From Humibacillus sp. DSM 29435 (GTDB lineage Bacteria > Actinomycetota > Actinomycetes > Actinomycetales > Dermatophilaceae): 64,000 nt of DNA. The stretch covers positions 1 through 64,000 of the forward strand of contig NZ_MAST01000016.1 of assembly GCF_001758225.1 (NCBI RefSeq), read 5' to 3'. Made by a program: the position numbers and the translations under genes. Of this stretch, positions 17,440 to 26,629 are shown in pieces. The notes under the pieces were generated by a model, which saw only the letters and a program-made list of their open reading frames with translations, was not told the origin of the DNA and searched no databases. Each line of letters starts with the position of its first letter. Position 1 is the first letter of the stretch.

Positions 17440-19986
17440 TCAGCCGCCGAGACGTTCGAACCCGGTCACGATCAGCACCGCAGCCCCCACATCGTCGGAT
17501 GCCGTGAGGTCGACGTGCGCGACGACCGCCCAGTCGTGGTCGCCGTCGGGGTCGACGACGACCTGCCGCAGCCGCCACTCCGTCGGGGTCTTCTCGATCT
17601 GCAGCAGGGCCGGGGAGCGCGCCGCCTGGTCGGTCGCGATGGAGTCGTGGTCGTCGTAGTAGGCACCGAGGGCGTTGTTCCAGGCCTCGGTCGTCATGAC
17701 GACCTTCTGCGGCGGGTCGGTGAGCTCGGCCACCCGGGCCTCGAGCTCGCCGAGAGCCTCCCAGTGGTCGCGCGACGCGAGCTCGACCCGGTGGAACATC
17801 GCGTTGCGGATCATCACGGTGAAGGCCCGCACGTTGCCGGTCAGCGGCCGCGTGGGTGGCGCGAGGTCGCCCGCCTGCGGCAGGGCGGCATCCGGGTTGA
17901 CCAGGTCTTCCCACTCGTCGAGCAGGCTCGAGTCGGTCTGGCGAACCAGCTCACCCAGCCACTCGATGACGTCCTCGAGCTCGTCGGTGCGGTGGGTCTC
18001 AGGCACCGTGTGACGCAGCGTGCGATAGGCGTCGGTGAGGTAGCGCAGCAGCAGCCCCTCCGACCGCGACAGCCCGTAGACCGAGACGAACTCGTTGAAG
18101 GTCATGCCCTGTTCGAACATCTCGCGCACGATCGACTTCGGCGACAGGGCGTCGGGCGAGATCCAGGGGTGGGTCTGCCGGTAGGTGCCCAGGGTGGCCT
18201 CGAGCAGGTCGGCGAGCGGCTTCGGCCAGCTGACCTCATCGAGGCGCTCCATCCGTTCCTCGTACTCGATGCCGTCGAGCTTCATGGCGGCGACCGCCTC
18301 GCCACGCGCCTTCGACTCCTGGGCCCACAGCACCTGCCGGGGGTTCTCGAGGATCGCCTCGATGACCGACACGAGATCCTTGGCGTAGCTCTCCGACTCG
18401 GGATCGAGAGTGTCCATGACGGCCAGGGCGAACGGCGCCAACGGCTGGTTGAGGGCGAAGTCGCGCTGGAGGTCGATGGTGAGGGCGTGGCGACGGCCCG
18501 ACGCCTCGGCGACCGGCAGCCGCTCCACGACCCCTGAGCTGAGCAGCTCGCGGGCCAGCACGAGGGCGTGCTTCTGCAGGCGCCGCTGGTCTTTGGGCTC
18601 ATGGTGGTTGTCGGTGAGCAGGCGCGACATGTGGGCCACCGGGTTGCCTTCTCGGCCAAGGATGTTCACCAACATGGAGTGCGAAACGCGCATGCGCGGC
18701 TGCAGCGGTTCGGGGTCAGAGTTGATGAGGCGGTCGAACGTCTCCTCCGACCAGCTGATGAAACCCTCCGGCGGCTTCTTGCGCTGGATCTTGCGTTGCT
18801 TCTTGGGGTCGTCACCCGCCTTCTCCACGGCCCGGTGGTTCTCGATGACGTGCTCCGGCGCCTGGGCCACCACCCAGCCCCGGGTGTCGAACCCGGCCCG
18901 GCCGGCACGACCCACGATCTGGTGGAACTCGCGCACCTTGAGCATCCGCTGCTTCGTGCCGTCGAACTTGGTCAGGCCGGTCAGAACGACAGTGCGGATC
19001 GGCACGTTGATGCCGACGCCGAGGGTGTCGGTGCCGCAGATCACCTTGAGCAGGCCGTCCTGGGCGAGCTGTTCGACGAGCCGCCGGTACTTGGGCAGCA
19101 TCCCGGCGTGGTGCACCCCGATGCCGTTGCGCACCAGCCGCGAGAGGGTGCGGCCGAACCCCGAGCCGAACCGAAAACCGCCGATGCGGGCCGCGATGGC
19201 GTCGCGCTCCTCCCGGCTGGTGATCTTGACGGCGAGAAGGCTCTGGGCGCGTTCGAGTGCGGACGCCTGCGTGAAGTGCACGACGTAGACGGGCGCGCGA
19301 TCCTGCGCGAGCAGCTTCTCGATGGTCTCGTGCATGGGGGTCAGCACGTACGAGAACTCCAGCGGCACGGGCCGTTCGGTGCCGGCGATGACCGCGGTCG
19401 AGCGGCCGGTGCGGCGGGTGAGGTCGTCCTCGAACATGGTCACGTCGCCGAGGGTGGCCGACATCAGCACGAACTGCGCCTGCGGGAGCTCGATGATCGG
19501 CACCTGCCACGCCCAGCCGCGGTCGGGTTCGCTGTAGAAGTGGAACTCATCCATGACGACGAGGCCGATGTCGGCCGAGCTGCCTTCGCGCAGAGCGATG
19601 TTCGCGAGGATCTCGGCGGTGCAGCAGATGATCGGGGCATCGCCGTTGACCGTGGCGTCACCGGTGATCATGCCGACGTTGTCGGCGCCGAACTGCTCAC
19701 AGAGGGCGAAGAACTTCTCCGAGACCAGCGCCTTGATCGGGGCGGTGTAGAAGCTGACCCGGTCTTCGGCCAGGGCGTAGAAGTGAGCGGCCGTGGCGAC
19801 GAGCGACTTTCCCGACCCGGTCGGCGTGGCCAGGATGAGGTTGCTGCCGCTCAGGATCTCGAGAAAGGCATCGTCCTGGTGGGGGTAGAGAGTCAGGCCT
19901 CGCTCGGTCGTCCACGCGGTGAACCGCTCGTAGAGCGCGTCGGGGTCGGGGTCCCGCGGGATGCGCTCGCTGAGGTTCTTCACCAC
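17440..19986 (-). CDS. DEAD/DEAH-box helicase with C-terminal DUF3516
   Basis: An 848-residue superfamily 2 helicase of the Ski2-like branch: Walker A ATPTGSGKS at about 53-61, the DEAH-type box VVMDEFHFYSEPDRGW, motif III SATLGD, and motif VI QIVGRAGRAGF. The long C-terminal half corresponds to DUF3516, found mostly in actinobacterial helicases. The role is unproven; RNA or DNA unwinding in repair or RNA turnover is the general expectation. Two GTG codons at 19986 and 19983 are possible starts; neither has a good ribosome site, and CATACT six bases before the second may be a -10. Confidence 0.85.
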   Translation of the reverse strand: MVKNLSERIPRDPDPDALYERFTAWTTERGLTLYPHQDDAFLEILSGSNLILATPTGSGKSLVATAAHFYALAEDRVSFYTAPIKALVSEKFFALCEQFGADNVGMITGDATVNGDAPIICCTAEILANIALREGSSADIGLVVMDEFHFYSEPDRGWAWQVPIIELPQAQFVLMSATLGDVTMFEDDLTRRTGRSTAVIAGTERPVPLEFSYVLTPMHETIEKLLAQDRAPVYVVHFTQASALERAQSLLAVKITSREERDAIAARIGGFRFGSGFGRTLSRLVRNGIGVHHAGMLPKYRRLVEQLAQDGLLKVICGTDTLGVGINVPIRTVVLTGLTKFDGTKQRMLKVREFHQIVGRAGRAGFDTRGWVVAQAPEHVIENHRAVEKAGDDPKKQRKIQRKKPPEGFISWSEETFDRLINSDPEPLQPRMRVSHSMLVNILGREGNPVAHMSRLLTDNHHEPKDQRRLQKHALVLARELLSSGVVERLPVAEASGRRHALTIDLQRDFALNQPLAPFALAVMDTLDPESESYAKDLVSVIEAILENPRQVLWAQESKARGEAVAAMKLDGIEYEERMERLDEVSWPKPLADLLEATLGTYRQTHPWISPDALSPKSIVREMFEQGMTFNEFVSVYGLSRSEGLLLRYLTDAYRTLRHTVPETHRTDELEDVIEWLGELVRQTDSSLLDEWEDLVNPDAALPQAGDLAPPTRPLTGNVRAFTVMIRNAMFHRVELASRDHWEALGELEARVAELTDPPQKVVMTTEAWNNALGAYYDDHDSIATDQAARSPALLQIEKTPTEWRLRQVVVDPDGDHDWAVVAHVDLTASDDVGAAVLIVTGFERLGG

Positions 19987-20150
19987 GTGAGTATGCCGCC
20001 CCGCCGACGCCGGCTCCCAAACGGTCGATCCGACCTCGCCACCACCAGCCCTGCAAGGGCGTGGGTATCAGCCGGGCGCTCACGGCGCTCTGGCTCATGG
20101 GGCCGCGGCTGCGGTCCCGTGCGGGCGAAGCGGACGGGGACGGGGGCGGA

Positions 20151-20789
20151 ATGACGACACCGGTGTCGTTCGACTTCGTTGTCGCGACGCTGGCCTTGCT
20201 GGCAGTGCCCGGGCCGTCCGTCGTGTTCGTCGTGACGAGGGCGCTCTCGCACGGCCGGGCGGCCGGCTTCTTCTGCCTGATCGGGCTCGAGGCGGGGCTG
20301 ATGGTGCACGTCATACTGGTGACCGTCGGCGTCGGTGCCCTGCTGGCCGCCTCCGGCCCGGCGCTCACGGTGCTGCGCACGGCCGGGGTGTCCTGCCTCG
20401 TGGTCCTCGGGCTGAGGCAGATCTTCGCGCCCGTCGCCGTCGGTGGCGCCACGACGGCCGCGCACCGATCCGGCCGGTGGGTCCTGGCCCGTGACGCCTT
20501 CGTCGTTGACCTGTTCAACCCGCAGACCCTGCTGCTCCTGCTCGCCTTCCTGCCTCAGTTCACCTCGCGTCAGCCGGCGCCGGCGCCCGGCTCGATGGTT
20601 GTTGTCGGATTGTGCGTGCTCGGCCTCGCGGTCGTCTGCGACACGGCCTGGGTCGTGGCCTGCACGAGCGGCTTCGTGCGCCGTTCGGCCGCGACGCGGC
20701 TGTCCTGGCTGGGGGAGGGGTCCCGCCGGTCTGCCGTGGCGAGGGGCGCGGTCTACCTCGGCCTGGCCGGCTGGGCGTTGATCGGGTGA
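20151..20789 (+). CDS. LysE/RhtB-family amino-acid exporter
   Basis: A 212-residue membrane protein with the LysE family start: FVVATLALLAVPGPSVVFV, in which PGP is the conserved motif, then ALSHGRAAGF and NPQTLLLLLAFLPQF. Six hydrophobic segments are visible. Members export amino acids or their analogues by proton exchange. The ATG at 20151 is chosen because upstream codons in the same frame look non-coding and the family begins here. It is divergent from the helicase gene and convergent with the oxidoreductase, with only 21 nt between stops. Confidence 0.85.
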   Translation: MTTPVSFDFVVATLALLAVPGPSVVFVVTRALSHGRAAGFFCLIGLEAGLMVHVILVTVGVGALLAASGPALTVLRTAGVSCLVVLGLRQIFAPVAVGGATTAAHRSGRWVLARDAFVVDLFNPQTLLLLLAFLPQFTSRQPAPAPGSMVVVGLCVLGLAVVCDTAWVVACTSGFVRRSAATRLSWLGEGSRRSAVARGAVYLGLAGWALIG

Positions 20790-20810
20790 GCCGCCGCATC
20801 GAGGCGCCCA

Positions 20811-22139
20811 CTACGAGGGGAGGACGATGGTACGAGTGATCTGTTGGTTGGCCTCCCAGTACGTACGCCGGTCGGCGATGACCGGGTCGTCCGGCTTCGG
20901 CTGAACCGCTCCGTTCACGTCGATGGCGCGGGAGGCGACGGTGTGGCGCCCGGATCGGGCCCGACCCCAGTCGAAGGTCCACAGCTTCCAGGCCAGTCCC
21001 TGGTCCGGGTCTCCGTGTCGACCGCCCTTGACCACACGGGCCTGGCGCCACGGGCCACCGTCGATGGAGACCTCGACGCGGGCGATGGTGCCACCCCAGG
21101 CGACCCCGATGACCTGGTACCGGCTCCGTCCGCCGGTGCTGTTTCGGGTGACCTTGGCCGGTGCCGACTTCAGCCGGTAGCGGCCGACGGTCTCGAAGCT
21201 CCACGTCACCTTGCCCAAGGCGTCGGTCTGCTCGCGGAACGTCACGTAGTCACGGGCCATGAACCGCCCGGCGTAGCGATGGTCGATCAGCTCGATGCGC
21301 GAAAGCCACTTCACGTTCGCGACGCCGTACCAGCCAGGGGCGATGAGGCGCACCGGGTAGCCGTGCTCGATGGGCAGCGGCCGGCCGTTCATCTCGTAGC
21401 AGAGGAGGTTGCCGGGCGCCATGGCCTCCGCCACGGTCATGCTGCGCGCGAACTGCTCGTTGATGGTGATGTCCCAGCGGTCGGGGTTGTCGGGGTCCGG
21501 TGTGCCGGTGCCCGTGGACCCCGGGCTGATGACGCCCGAGTCGTCGCGGATCGTGACGGCGCCGGCGTCGGTTCCCCAGAACACGACCTCCGTGGCCGAT
21601 GCCATGGGTTTCGCGCTCTTCAGCAGAGGGGCCAGGGGTGCCCCGCCCCACACGGCGTTGCCGATGCCGCCGATGAACGGGGGAAAGGCGGTGTTGCCAG
21701 CGCACTCCAACGTGAACTCCACCCGCTCACGCGGACGCGACGTCAGGCTGGCCAGCGACAGCGAGCGAGGGCGAGCGACGAGGCCGTCGATGCCGAGTCG
21801 CCAGGTGACCGGGTCGATCACCGGCTGGTTGTAGTGGCTGACGAAGAAGAAGTTGTCAGTGGGTGTGAGACGGGTCGAGAGCTCGTCCCAGACCAGCTGC
21901 TGGCCGATGCCGTTGCCCGGCGGGAAGGGAGGCGGTTGGTCCTCCCAGAGGACAACCTCGTCGTCGGGGCCGCCAGGAAAGCTCTCGGGCGGATCTCCCT
22001 GGTTTCGCAGCCACGGTACCGATTCAGCACTCCCGGTGCCGAGGGCCTGCGCCGACCCCGAGACCTGCAAGACCGACATTCCGGCGGCAGCGGTCCCTCC
22101 GGCCAGAAGGCCGCGGCGAGTGAGTGAACCTGTGGTCAT
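20811..22139 (-). CDS. Tat-exported sulfite-oxidase-like molybdopterin oxidoreductase
   Basis: The 442-residue product starts at ATG 22139 (AAGGGAG upstream). The N-terminus TRRGLLAGG followed by a hydrophobic stretch is a twin-arginine signal, so the folded cofactor-bearing enzyme is exported. The oxidoreductase domain has FTLECAGNTAFPP, whose cysteine is the molybdenum ligand, and CYEMNGRPLPIEHGYPVRLIAPGWYG; the C-terminal Mo-cofactor dimerisation domain begins near RYRLKSAPAKVTRN. Substrate is uncertain: sulfite or another small oxo-acid. It sits downstream of a large LuxR-type regulator on the same strand, and its upstream region carries the paired repeat also found at 2017-2048. Confidence 0.88.
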   Translation of the reverse strand: MTTGSLTRRGLLAGGTAAAGMSVLQVSGSAQALGTGSAESVPWLRNQGDPPESFPGGPDDEVVLWEDQPPPFPPGNGIGQQLVWDELSTRLTPTDNFFFVSHYNQPVIDPVTWRLGIDGLVARPRSLSLASLTSRPRERVEFTLECAGNTAFPPFIGGIGNAVWGGAPLAPLLKSAKPMASATEVVFWGTDAGAVTIRDDSGVISPGSTGTGTPDPDNPDRWDITINEQFARSMTVAEAMAPGNLLCYEMNGRPLPIEHGYPVRLIAPGWYGVANVKWLSRIELIDHRYAGRFMARDYVTFREQTDALGKVTWSFETVGRYRLKSAPAKVTRNSTGGRSRYQVIGVAWGGTIARVEVSIDGGPWRQARVVKGGRHGDPDQGLAWKLWTFDWGRARSGRHTVASRAIDVNGAVQPKPDDPVIADRRTYWEANQQITRTIVLPS

Positions 22140-22224
22140 TTCGAGCTCCCTTCGATGCGTTCGAGGCGACGATCGACCCCCCTCCACGTTCGCTGACGCC
22201 ACCCCTTGGCCGCATCGGGCAAAA

Positions 22225-22258
22225 TCCCTATTCTCAGCCTCCGACCTCCCCAATCCTC
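22225..22258 (-). promoter_or_regulatory. Paired direct-repeat operator (site B)
   Basis: On the plus strand TCCCTATTCTC (22225-22235) and TCCCCAATCCTC (22247-22258) repeat with a 22-nt period, 86-119 nt upstream of the oxidoreductase start. Sequence, period and distance match site A at 2017-2048. The large LuxR-type regulator encoded immediately upstream is the obvious candidate to bind it. Confidence 0.55.
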
Positions 22259-22278
22259 GCCGTGTGCCACCGTCGCCC

Positions 22279-22314
22279 GGTGGTCGGCTGTGGGCCGGTG
22301 GTCGGCTGTGGGCC
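22279..22314. repeat. Perfect 18-bp tandem duplication
   Basis: GGTGGTCGGCTGTGGGCC occurs twice with no spacer, between the regulator's terminator hairpin and operator site B. It may be a recent slippage product or a spacer-changing promoter duplication. Confidence 0.85.
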
Positions 22315-22335
22315 GATCCGCCGCCGGACGCATCG

Positions 22336-22355
22336 GGCTGACGAGAGCGTCAGCC
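22336..22355 (-). terminator. Hairpin over the stop codon of the large LuxR-type regulator
   Basis: GGCTGACG and CGTCAGCC form a perfect 8-bp stem with an AGAG tetraloop. It includes the regulator's stop codon (22350-22352) and separates it from the oxidoreductase gene. Confidence 0.55.
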
Positions 22356-25241
22356 GTCGCGTTGCCGCTCCGCCGCTCGAGCCAGGGCGGCCGCCTCGCC
22401 GCGGTTGGCCACGCCCAGCTTCGCGAGCACGTTGCCGACGTGCGTGCTCGCGGTCTTCTCAGTGATGAACAACGCCTCGGCGACGGCGCGGTTCGTGGCA
22501 CCGCCGACGACGAGCGCGAGTACCTCACGCTCTCGGGGGGTGAGCCGGTCGAGGGGTCCGGGGGCGTCATGTTCGAGGGGAAGTGGCACGCGGAACCGTC
22601 TGGCCGCGAGGGCGGCCTGCCCCTGGAGCCACCCGGCACCCATCGACCGGGCCTCATGCCAGACCACGGCGAGCAGATCCTTGCCGTCGTCGCGCTCGCC
22701 GTGCTCCAGCTGTGCCCGAGCCAGCTCGAGTCTTGGCCGCAACGAGGTGTACCGACCGAAGCGGGCCGCAACCTCGACGGCCCGTCGCCACTGAGGGATG
22801 CTCGAGCGGCCGGTCAGCCTGGTCTTCTGTGCCTGCGCCATGAACAGGTGCATCCCGTACTGGCTGCTCGTCCAGTCGGTGGTGGCGTGGTTGTTGGCCA
22901 GCTCCAGCGAGGTCTCCGCCAACCGGACGAGCTGGGCGCTCGGTGCGGTTCTCGTGGCCGCAGCCAGCGCCAGCGCCCGGTAGGCATAGTCGCAGGCCAG
23001 CGCCTGCTCCAGAGGGGAGTCGCTCGAGCCGACCTCAGCCAGCATGGACTCGGCCGCGCTCAACGCGCGACCGGGGTCACTCAGGGCTTCGCAGATCTCG
23101 ATGAGGCGCGGTGAGTGATGGACCCCCGGTTCGTTGGCGTGGTCGGCGAAGGCCGCCTCCTCGAGCGCCAGGGCACCGCGCATGTCTCCCCGCGCGATGC
23201 GCAGGCGCGACCGCGTCCACCGCAGTCGCCACTCGAGCCTTGGCGAGACACAGTGGGTCTCGAACAGGGCCTCCGCTTCGTCGAGATGGCCTTGGCCTAC
23301 CAGAATCGCCACCTCCTGCTCGGCGCCGAACGCGACGAAGCGAGAGACCCCGGCTCGCGTCGCATCCTCGCGGACCCGGCGTGAGAGGGCGGCGGCCTCG
23401 TCGAGCGCACCGGAGAGAAAGAGGTAGAGCGCCAGCTCGCCGGAGGCCTCGAGCGCGGCGCCCAGCTCGCCGGCCCTCTTGGCCGCGCGCACGGCCTGCC
23501 TGTGCACGTCCAGCGACTCGCTGCATCGGCCGAGAAACCACAGTGGCTCGGAGAGCTCCCACAGCGCCTCGCTGACCAGGTCATCGGCCCCGATCGCCCG
23601 GGAGGCGTCCAGTCCCCGCGTCGCGAACCCGAGGGCTTCGACGTAACGGCTGACGCGGCATCCGTGGAAGGCCGACGCGAGCAGGGCCTCGGCGAGCTCA
23701 CGACTCGGCGTCACGCCGGCCAGCCCCACGGCACGGTCGAGAGCCGTACGACGACTCATCAGGGCCGGTACGTCACCCCATTGGCTTCCGATGGCGGTGT
23801 AGACCCGGCACGCCGTCAGGGGGTCACCGTCTGGTTCGAGCAGGTCGACGGCCTGTCGCAGCAGGCCGTGCACCCGGTCACGGACCCCTTCGTTGGCCAG
23901 CACCCGGGCTGCCAGGCGCGGGAGGTCGGCCTTGGCGAGACCCGTGCGCGCGGCAGCATTGGGCACTCGGTCCCACAGCTCGAGGGCGCGCTCGAAGTGG
24001 TCGGCCGCCGCAGCCGAGCCGTACTGCTTGCCTGCCGCACCGGCCCAGACCGAGGCCTCGAGGGCGAGGGGCCAGTCGTGGGCGCCCGTCGCGTGCAGGG
24101 CGAGGGAGGCGCCATAGCGCCAACGGCGGTCGGTCGCCCCGGTCTCGACCCGACCGCGGAGAACCCGCGCGTACGCTTCGTGCAGCCCGACGAGCTCTCC
24201 GGGCAGTAGGTCGTCGTGCACCGACTCCCGGAGCAGGGCGTGGCGGAAGGTGAAATGGTCGCCGCGACGTGTGACGACATTGGTTTCGAGCATCTCGGTG
24301 ATCGCCGAGGTGAACCTCTCCCCGTCGAGGGTGGAGGCCTCCTGAAGGACCTCGAGATCGAGGTGGCTGCCGCCCACCGAGGCGAGTCGGGCGAGCCGGG
24401 CCGTGCTCGGTGAGAGCCGTTCGACGTGGCGGAGCAGCAGGTCGTGCAGGAGGGCGGGGACACCCGGTTCATCGGCCGCGACCAGCTCCTCGATGTAGAG
24501 CGGGTTGCCGTCTGAACGGGTCAGCAGGCTGGCGAGCTCGTCTGCGTCGGGGGGCCGGCCCGAACGGCGAACGACCAGCTCGTGAACGTCGTGCCGGGCC
24601 AGGCCCTCGAGGTCGAGGCGCACCGTTCCCCGGCTTCTGGTGAGCTCCACCAGCGCCGTCCCGAACGGGTGACCGCTGGTCAGGTCGTCGGCCCGGAAGG
24701 TCAGAACGAGCAGAAGCGGTGCGCGGCCGGTGCGCAGCAGCCCGAGCACGAAGTCCCGCACCGAGGCGTCGGCCCAGTGGAGGTCCTCGAGCACGAGCAC
24801 GAAAGGCGCCTGGCCTGCGAGCACCTCGGATGCCGCGAGGAGAGACTCCAGAGAGGCGGACATCCACCGTGGTTCGGATACCAGCCAGCCAGTGCGGGCC
24901 AACGTGGAGTTGGAGTCGGCGGTGCTCAGCTGGGTGTGAACGTCGCGCAACGCCTCGACGGCGGGCCCGAACGGTGCGCCCGTCGCGAGGTCGAGGCAGT
25001 GACCGACCGCACAGATCAGTCCCATCGCGCGACATCGCTCCACGAGGACGTGGACCAAGGTCGTCTTTCCGATGCCGGCGTCACCGCCGATGAGGAGGCC
25101 GCGAACCCTGGGCTCACCCTCTTGTACGTCCGCGTCTGCGTGCTCTTCTGCGTCGCGGAGGACGGCATGGAGCAGCTCGTCGACGAGACCGATCTGCGCG
25201 TCTCGGCCGATGGGTACCTCGTGCTGCGACGACCTGACCAT
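22350..25241 (-). CDS. Large ATPase LuxR-type transcriptional regulator (LAL family)
   Basis: A 963-residue regulator, complete. The N-terminal P-loop is [10 protein letters not shown] at 52-61, Walker B is [11 protein letters not shown], a central region of helical repeats follows, and the C-terminus has a LuxR helix-turn-helix ([15 protein letters not shown] then [19 protein letters not shown]). LAL proteins bind ATP and an inducer and activate transcription. GGGAG lies upstream of the ATG. Unlike many members it directly precedes its likely target, the oxidoreductase gene. It resembles the partial protein at 1-1484 in layout but is not an obvious recent duplicate. Confidence 0.9.
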   Translation of the reverse strand: MVRSSQHEVPIGRDAQIGLVDELLHAVLRDAEEHADADVQEGEPRVRGLLIGGDAGIGKTTLVHVLVERCRAMGLICAVGHCLDLATGAPFGPAVEALRDVHTQLSTADSNSTLARTGWLVSEPRWMSASLESLLAASEVLAGQAPFVLVLEDLHWADASVRDFVLGLLRTGRAPLLLVLTFRADDLTSGHPFGTALVELTRSRGTVRLDLEGLARHDVHELVVRRSGRPPDADELASLLTRSDGNPLYIEELVAADEPGVPALLHDLLLRHVERLSPSTARLARLASVGGSHLDLEVLQEASTLDGERFTSAITEMLETNVVTRRGDHFTFRHALLRESVHDDLLPGELVGLHEAYARVLRGRVETGATDRRWRYGASLALHATGAHDWPLALEASVWAGAAGKQYGSAAAADHFERALELWDRVPNAAARTGLAKADLPRLAARVLANEGVRDRVHGLLRQAVDLLEPDGDPLTACRVYTAIGSQWGDVPALMSRRTALDRAVGLAGVTPSRELAEALLASAFHGCRVSRYVEALGFATRGLDASRAIGADDLVSEALWELSEPLWFLGRCSESLDVHRQAVRAAKRAGELGAALEASGELALYLFLSGALDEAAALSRRVREDATRAGVSRFVAFGAEQEVAILVGQGHLDEAEALFETHCVSPRLEWRLRWTRSRLRIARGDMRGALALEEAAFADHANEPGVHHSPRLIEICEALSDPGRALSAAESMLAEVGSSDSPLEQALACDYAYRALALAAATRTAPSAQLVRLAETSLELANNHATTDWTSSQYGMHLFMAQAQKTRLTGRSSIPQWRRAVEVAARFGRYTSLRPRLELARAQLEHGERDDGKDLLAVVWHEARSMGAGWLQGQAALAARRFRVPLPLEHDAPGPLDRLTPREREVLALVVGGATNRAVAEALFITEKTASTHVGNVLAKLGVANRGEAAALARAAERQRDG

Positions 25242-25397
25242 CCGCGACTCCCAGGCCGAGGAGGGGTGCGGTGCTGTTCGACCTGCCGCTCAGCATAGGA
25301 GCGCTTGGTGGCCATGTGCACAGGACGGCCGAACCTGCTGCGTTCCCGGCGCCGACACGACTGTGGATCGTGCGTTCGGTGGGCACGTCTTTCGCTC

Positions 25398-25409
25398 TAG
25401 CATCGCCAG
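25398..25409 (+). promoter_or_regulatory. -10 element of a probable leaderless promoter
   Basis: TAGCAT (25398-25403) precedes the ATG at 25410 by exactly six bases; no ribosome site is visible. Confidence 0.4.
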
Positions 25410-25886
25410 ATGCGCGCATCCGGCACACGCTCGGTCTTCCTCGCGATGATCCCCGTGCATCTGCTGATCCTCGGGTGGGTGTGGATCGGGCGGGCCGCCT
25501 TCGGGAACGGCGGATGGATGACGCTGATCCTGCTCGTCACCGTCATCCCGGTCGTGGCGCTTGCCCTCGCGCTGACGACCCTCCTGTCGTTCCGTCGTCG
25601 GCCGGCGCCGCGAGCCCTGACGGCGCGCCAGGTGAGAGCACAGCTGGTGACGTGGGCAGGCCTGTTCGTCGTGGGGTTGTTCATGTACGACTTCACCGAC
25701 GCACCCGAGAGCGACAAGACGGTGCTGACGCAGCTGTTCGGCTACTCCGACGCGTTGTTCACCCTGAGTGCGGTGCTCATCGGAGTCGGCGCGATCACGG
25801 CGACCGGCGGCTGGGTCTGGCTGCTCTCCGAGCTGCTGCGCGACCAGACCCGACTGGCGGTCCCGACGGGAGTCGGTCACGACTGA
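25410..25886 (+). CDS. Small four-segment membrane protein, unknown
   Basis: 158 residues with four hydrophobic stretches: SVFLAMIPVHLLILGWVWIG, WMTLILLVTVIPVVALALAL, AQLVTWAGLFVVGLFMYDFT and FTLSAVLIGVGAITATGGWV. The second and third are separated by a basic loop (RRRPAPRALTARQVRAQ). I recognise no family. It is divergent from the large regulator gene and convergent with the sortase gene, leaving 26 nt between stops. Confidence 0.65.
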   Translation: MRASGTRSVFLAMIPVHLLILGWVWIGRAAFGNGGWMTLILLVTVIPVVALALALTTLLSFRRRPAPRALTARQVRAQLVTWAGLFVVGLFMYDFTDAPESDKTVLTQLFGYSDALFTLSAVLIGVGAITATGGWVWLLSELLRDQTRLAVPTGVGHD

Positions 25887-25912
25887 GCGATTCGGGCTGT
25901 TCCGGAGGCGCC

Positions 25913-26629
25913 TCAGGCCCGGTTGGCGAAAACAATGAGGTTGTCCTGACTGCTCATAGTCACAGCGGGCGAGAGCAGGCAGGTGATGACTACGAGCTGG
26001 TCGCCTCTGGACTTCCGGTCGCGCCAGATTCGCGGATCGCGCGCTGCCTCGCCCTTGGTCTCGATCGCTGTTCCGGTCACCACGTAGGCGACCCCGTCGA
26101 CCGTCAACGGGTCACCGGCGAAGACGAGGGGATGCCGCCCGGCTGAGGCGTCGTCGGCGGCATCCGTGGGCGGGTTGATGAAGGCGTTGCCCGGCCCTCG
26201 ACCACCACGCACCGAGTGCATGGTGACCACGACCAGCCCGGTGCTCGGGTCACCGACCTGGCCGTAGTCACGCATGACGAAGGCGTCGGTGAACGTCGGT
26301 GGCGTGATGACGCCGTCGACGACCGAGGCAGCGAGCAGTGGCACCGAGAGCTTCTGACGGGAGGCGACGAAGCGACCCCCGGTGGGCTTGGCCTTCGCTC
26401 GGTCGAGCTCGGGCGCGGCTTGCCAGACCACCCGGTTCCCGTCGAGGTCTCGGCTGACCTGCGCCCCTGGGGGAGAAGTGTTGCGATCGAGCCCGGCGCG
26501 CAGCAGCAGCCCAGAGGTGATGGCGGCGACGAGGGTGACCGTGGCGATCACCACGGTCACCCATCGTCGCGGCGCCACTCGTGCCCGGCTCAGGGAGTCG
26601 ACCCGCCTCGACGCCGTCGTGCGAGCCAC
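25913..26629 (-). CDS. Sortase (class E/F-like) of the adhesin operon
   Basis: A 238-residue, single-pass membrane transpeptidase. After a basic tail and one hydrophobic anchor (VTVVIATVTLVAAITSGLLL) the sortase fold shows the catalytic histidine in VTMHSV, cysteine in LVVITC and arginine in FANR. Sortases link proteins bearing a sorting motif to cell-wall precursors or to each other. It is the last gene of the operon and its substrate is probably the adhesin just upstream. GTG 26629 overlaps the adhesin stop by 40 nt; an in-frame GTG at 26578, 11 nt after that stop, is the alternative start. Confidence 0.82.
   Translation of the reverse strand: MARTTASRRVDSLSRARVAPRRWVTVVIATVTLVAAITSGLLLRAGLDRNTSPPGAQVSRDLDGNRVVWQAAPELDRAKAKPTGGRFVASRQKLSVPLLAASVVDGVITPPTFTDAFVMRDYGQVGDPSTGLVVVTMHSVRGGRGPGNAFINPPTDAADDASAGRHPLVFAGDPLTVDGVAYVVTGTAIETKGEAARDPRIWRDRKSRGDQLVVITCLLSPAVTMSSQDNLIVFANRA

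Noticed and set aside
18568-20154. A 528-codon open frame antisense to the DUF3516 helicase
   Set aside because: It mirrors the helicase codons and has no recognisable domain; the helicase motifs on the other strand are unambiguous.
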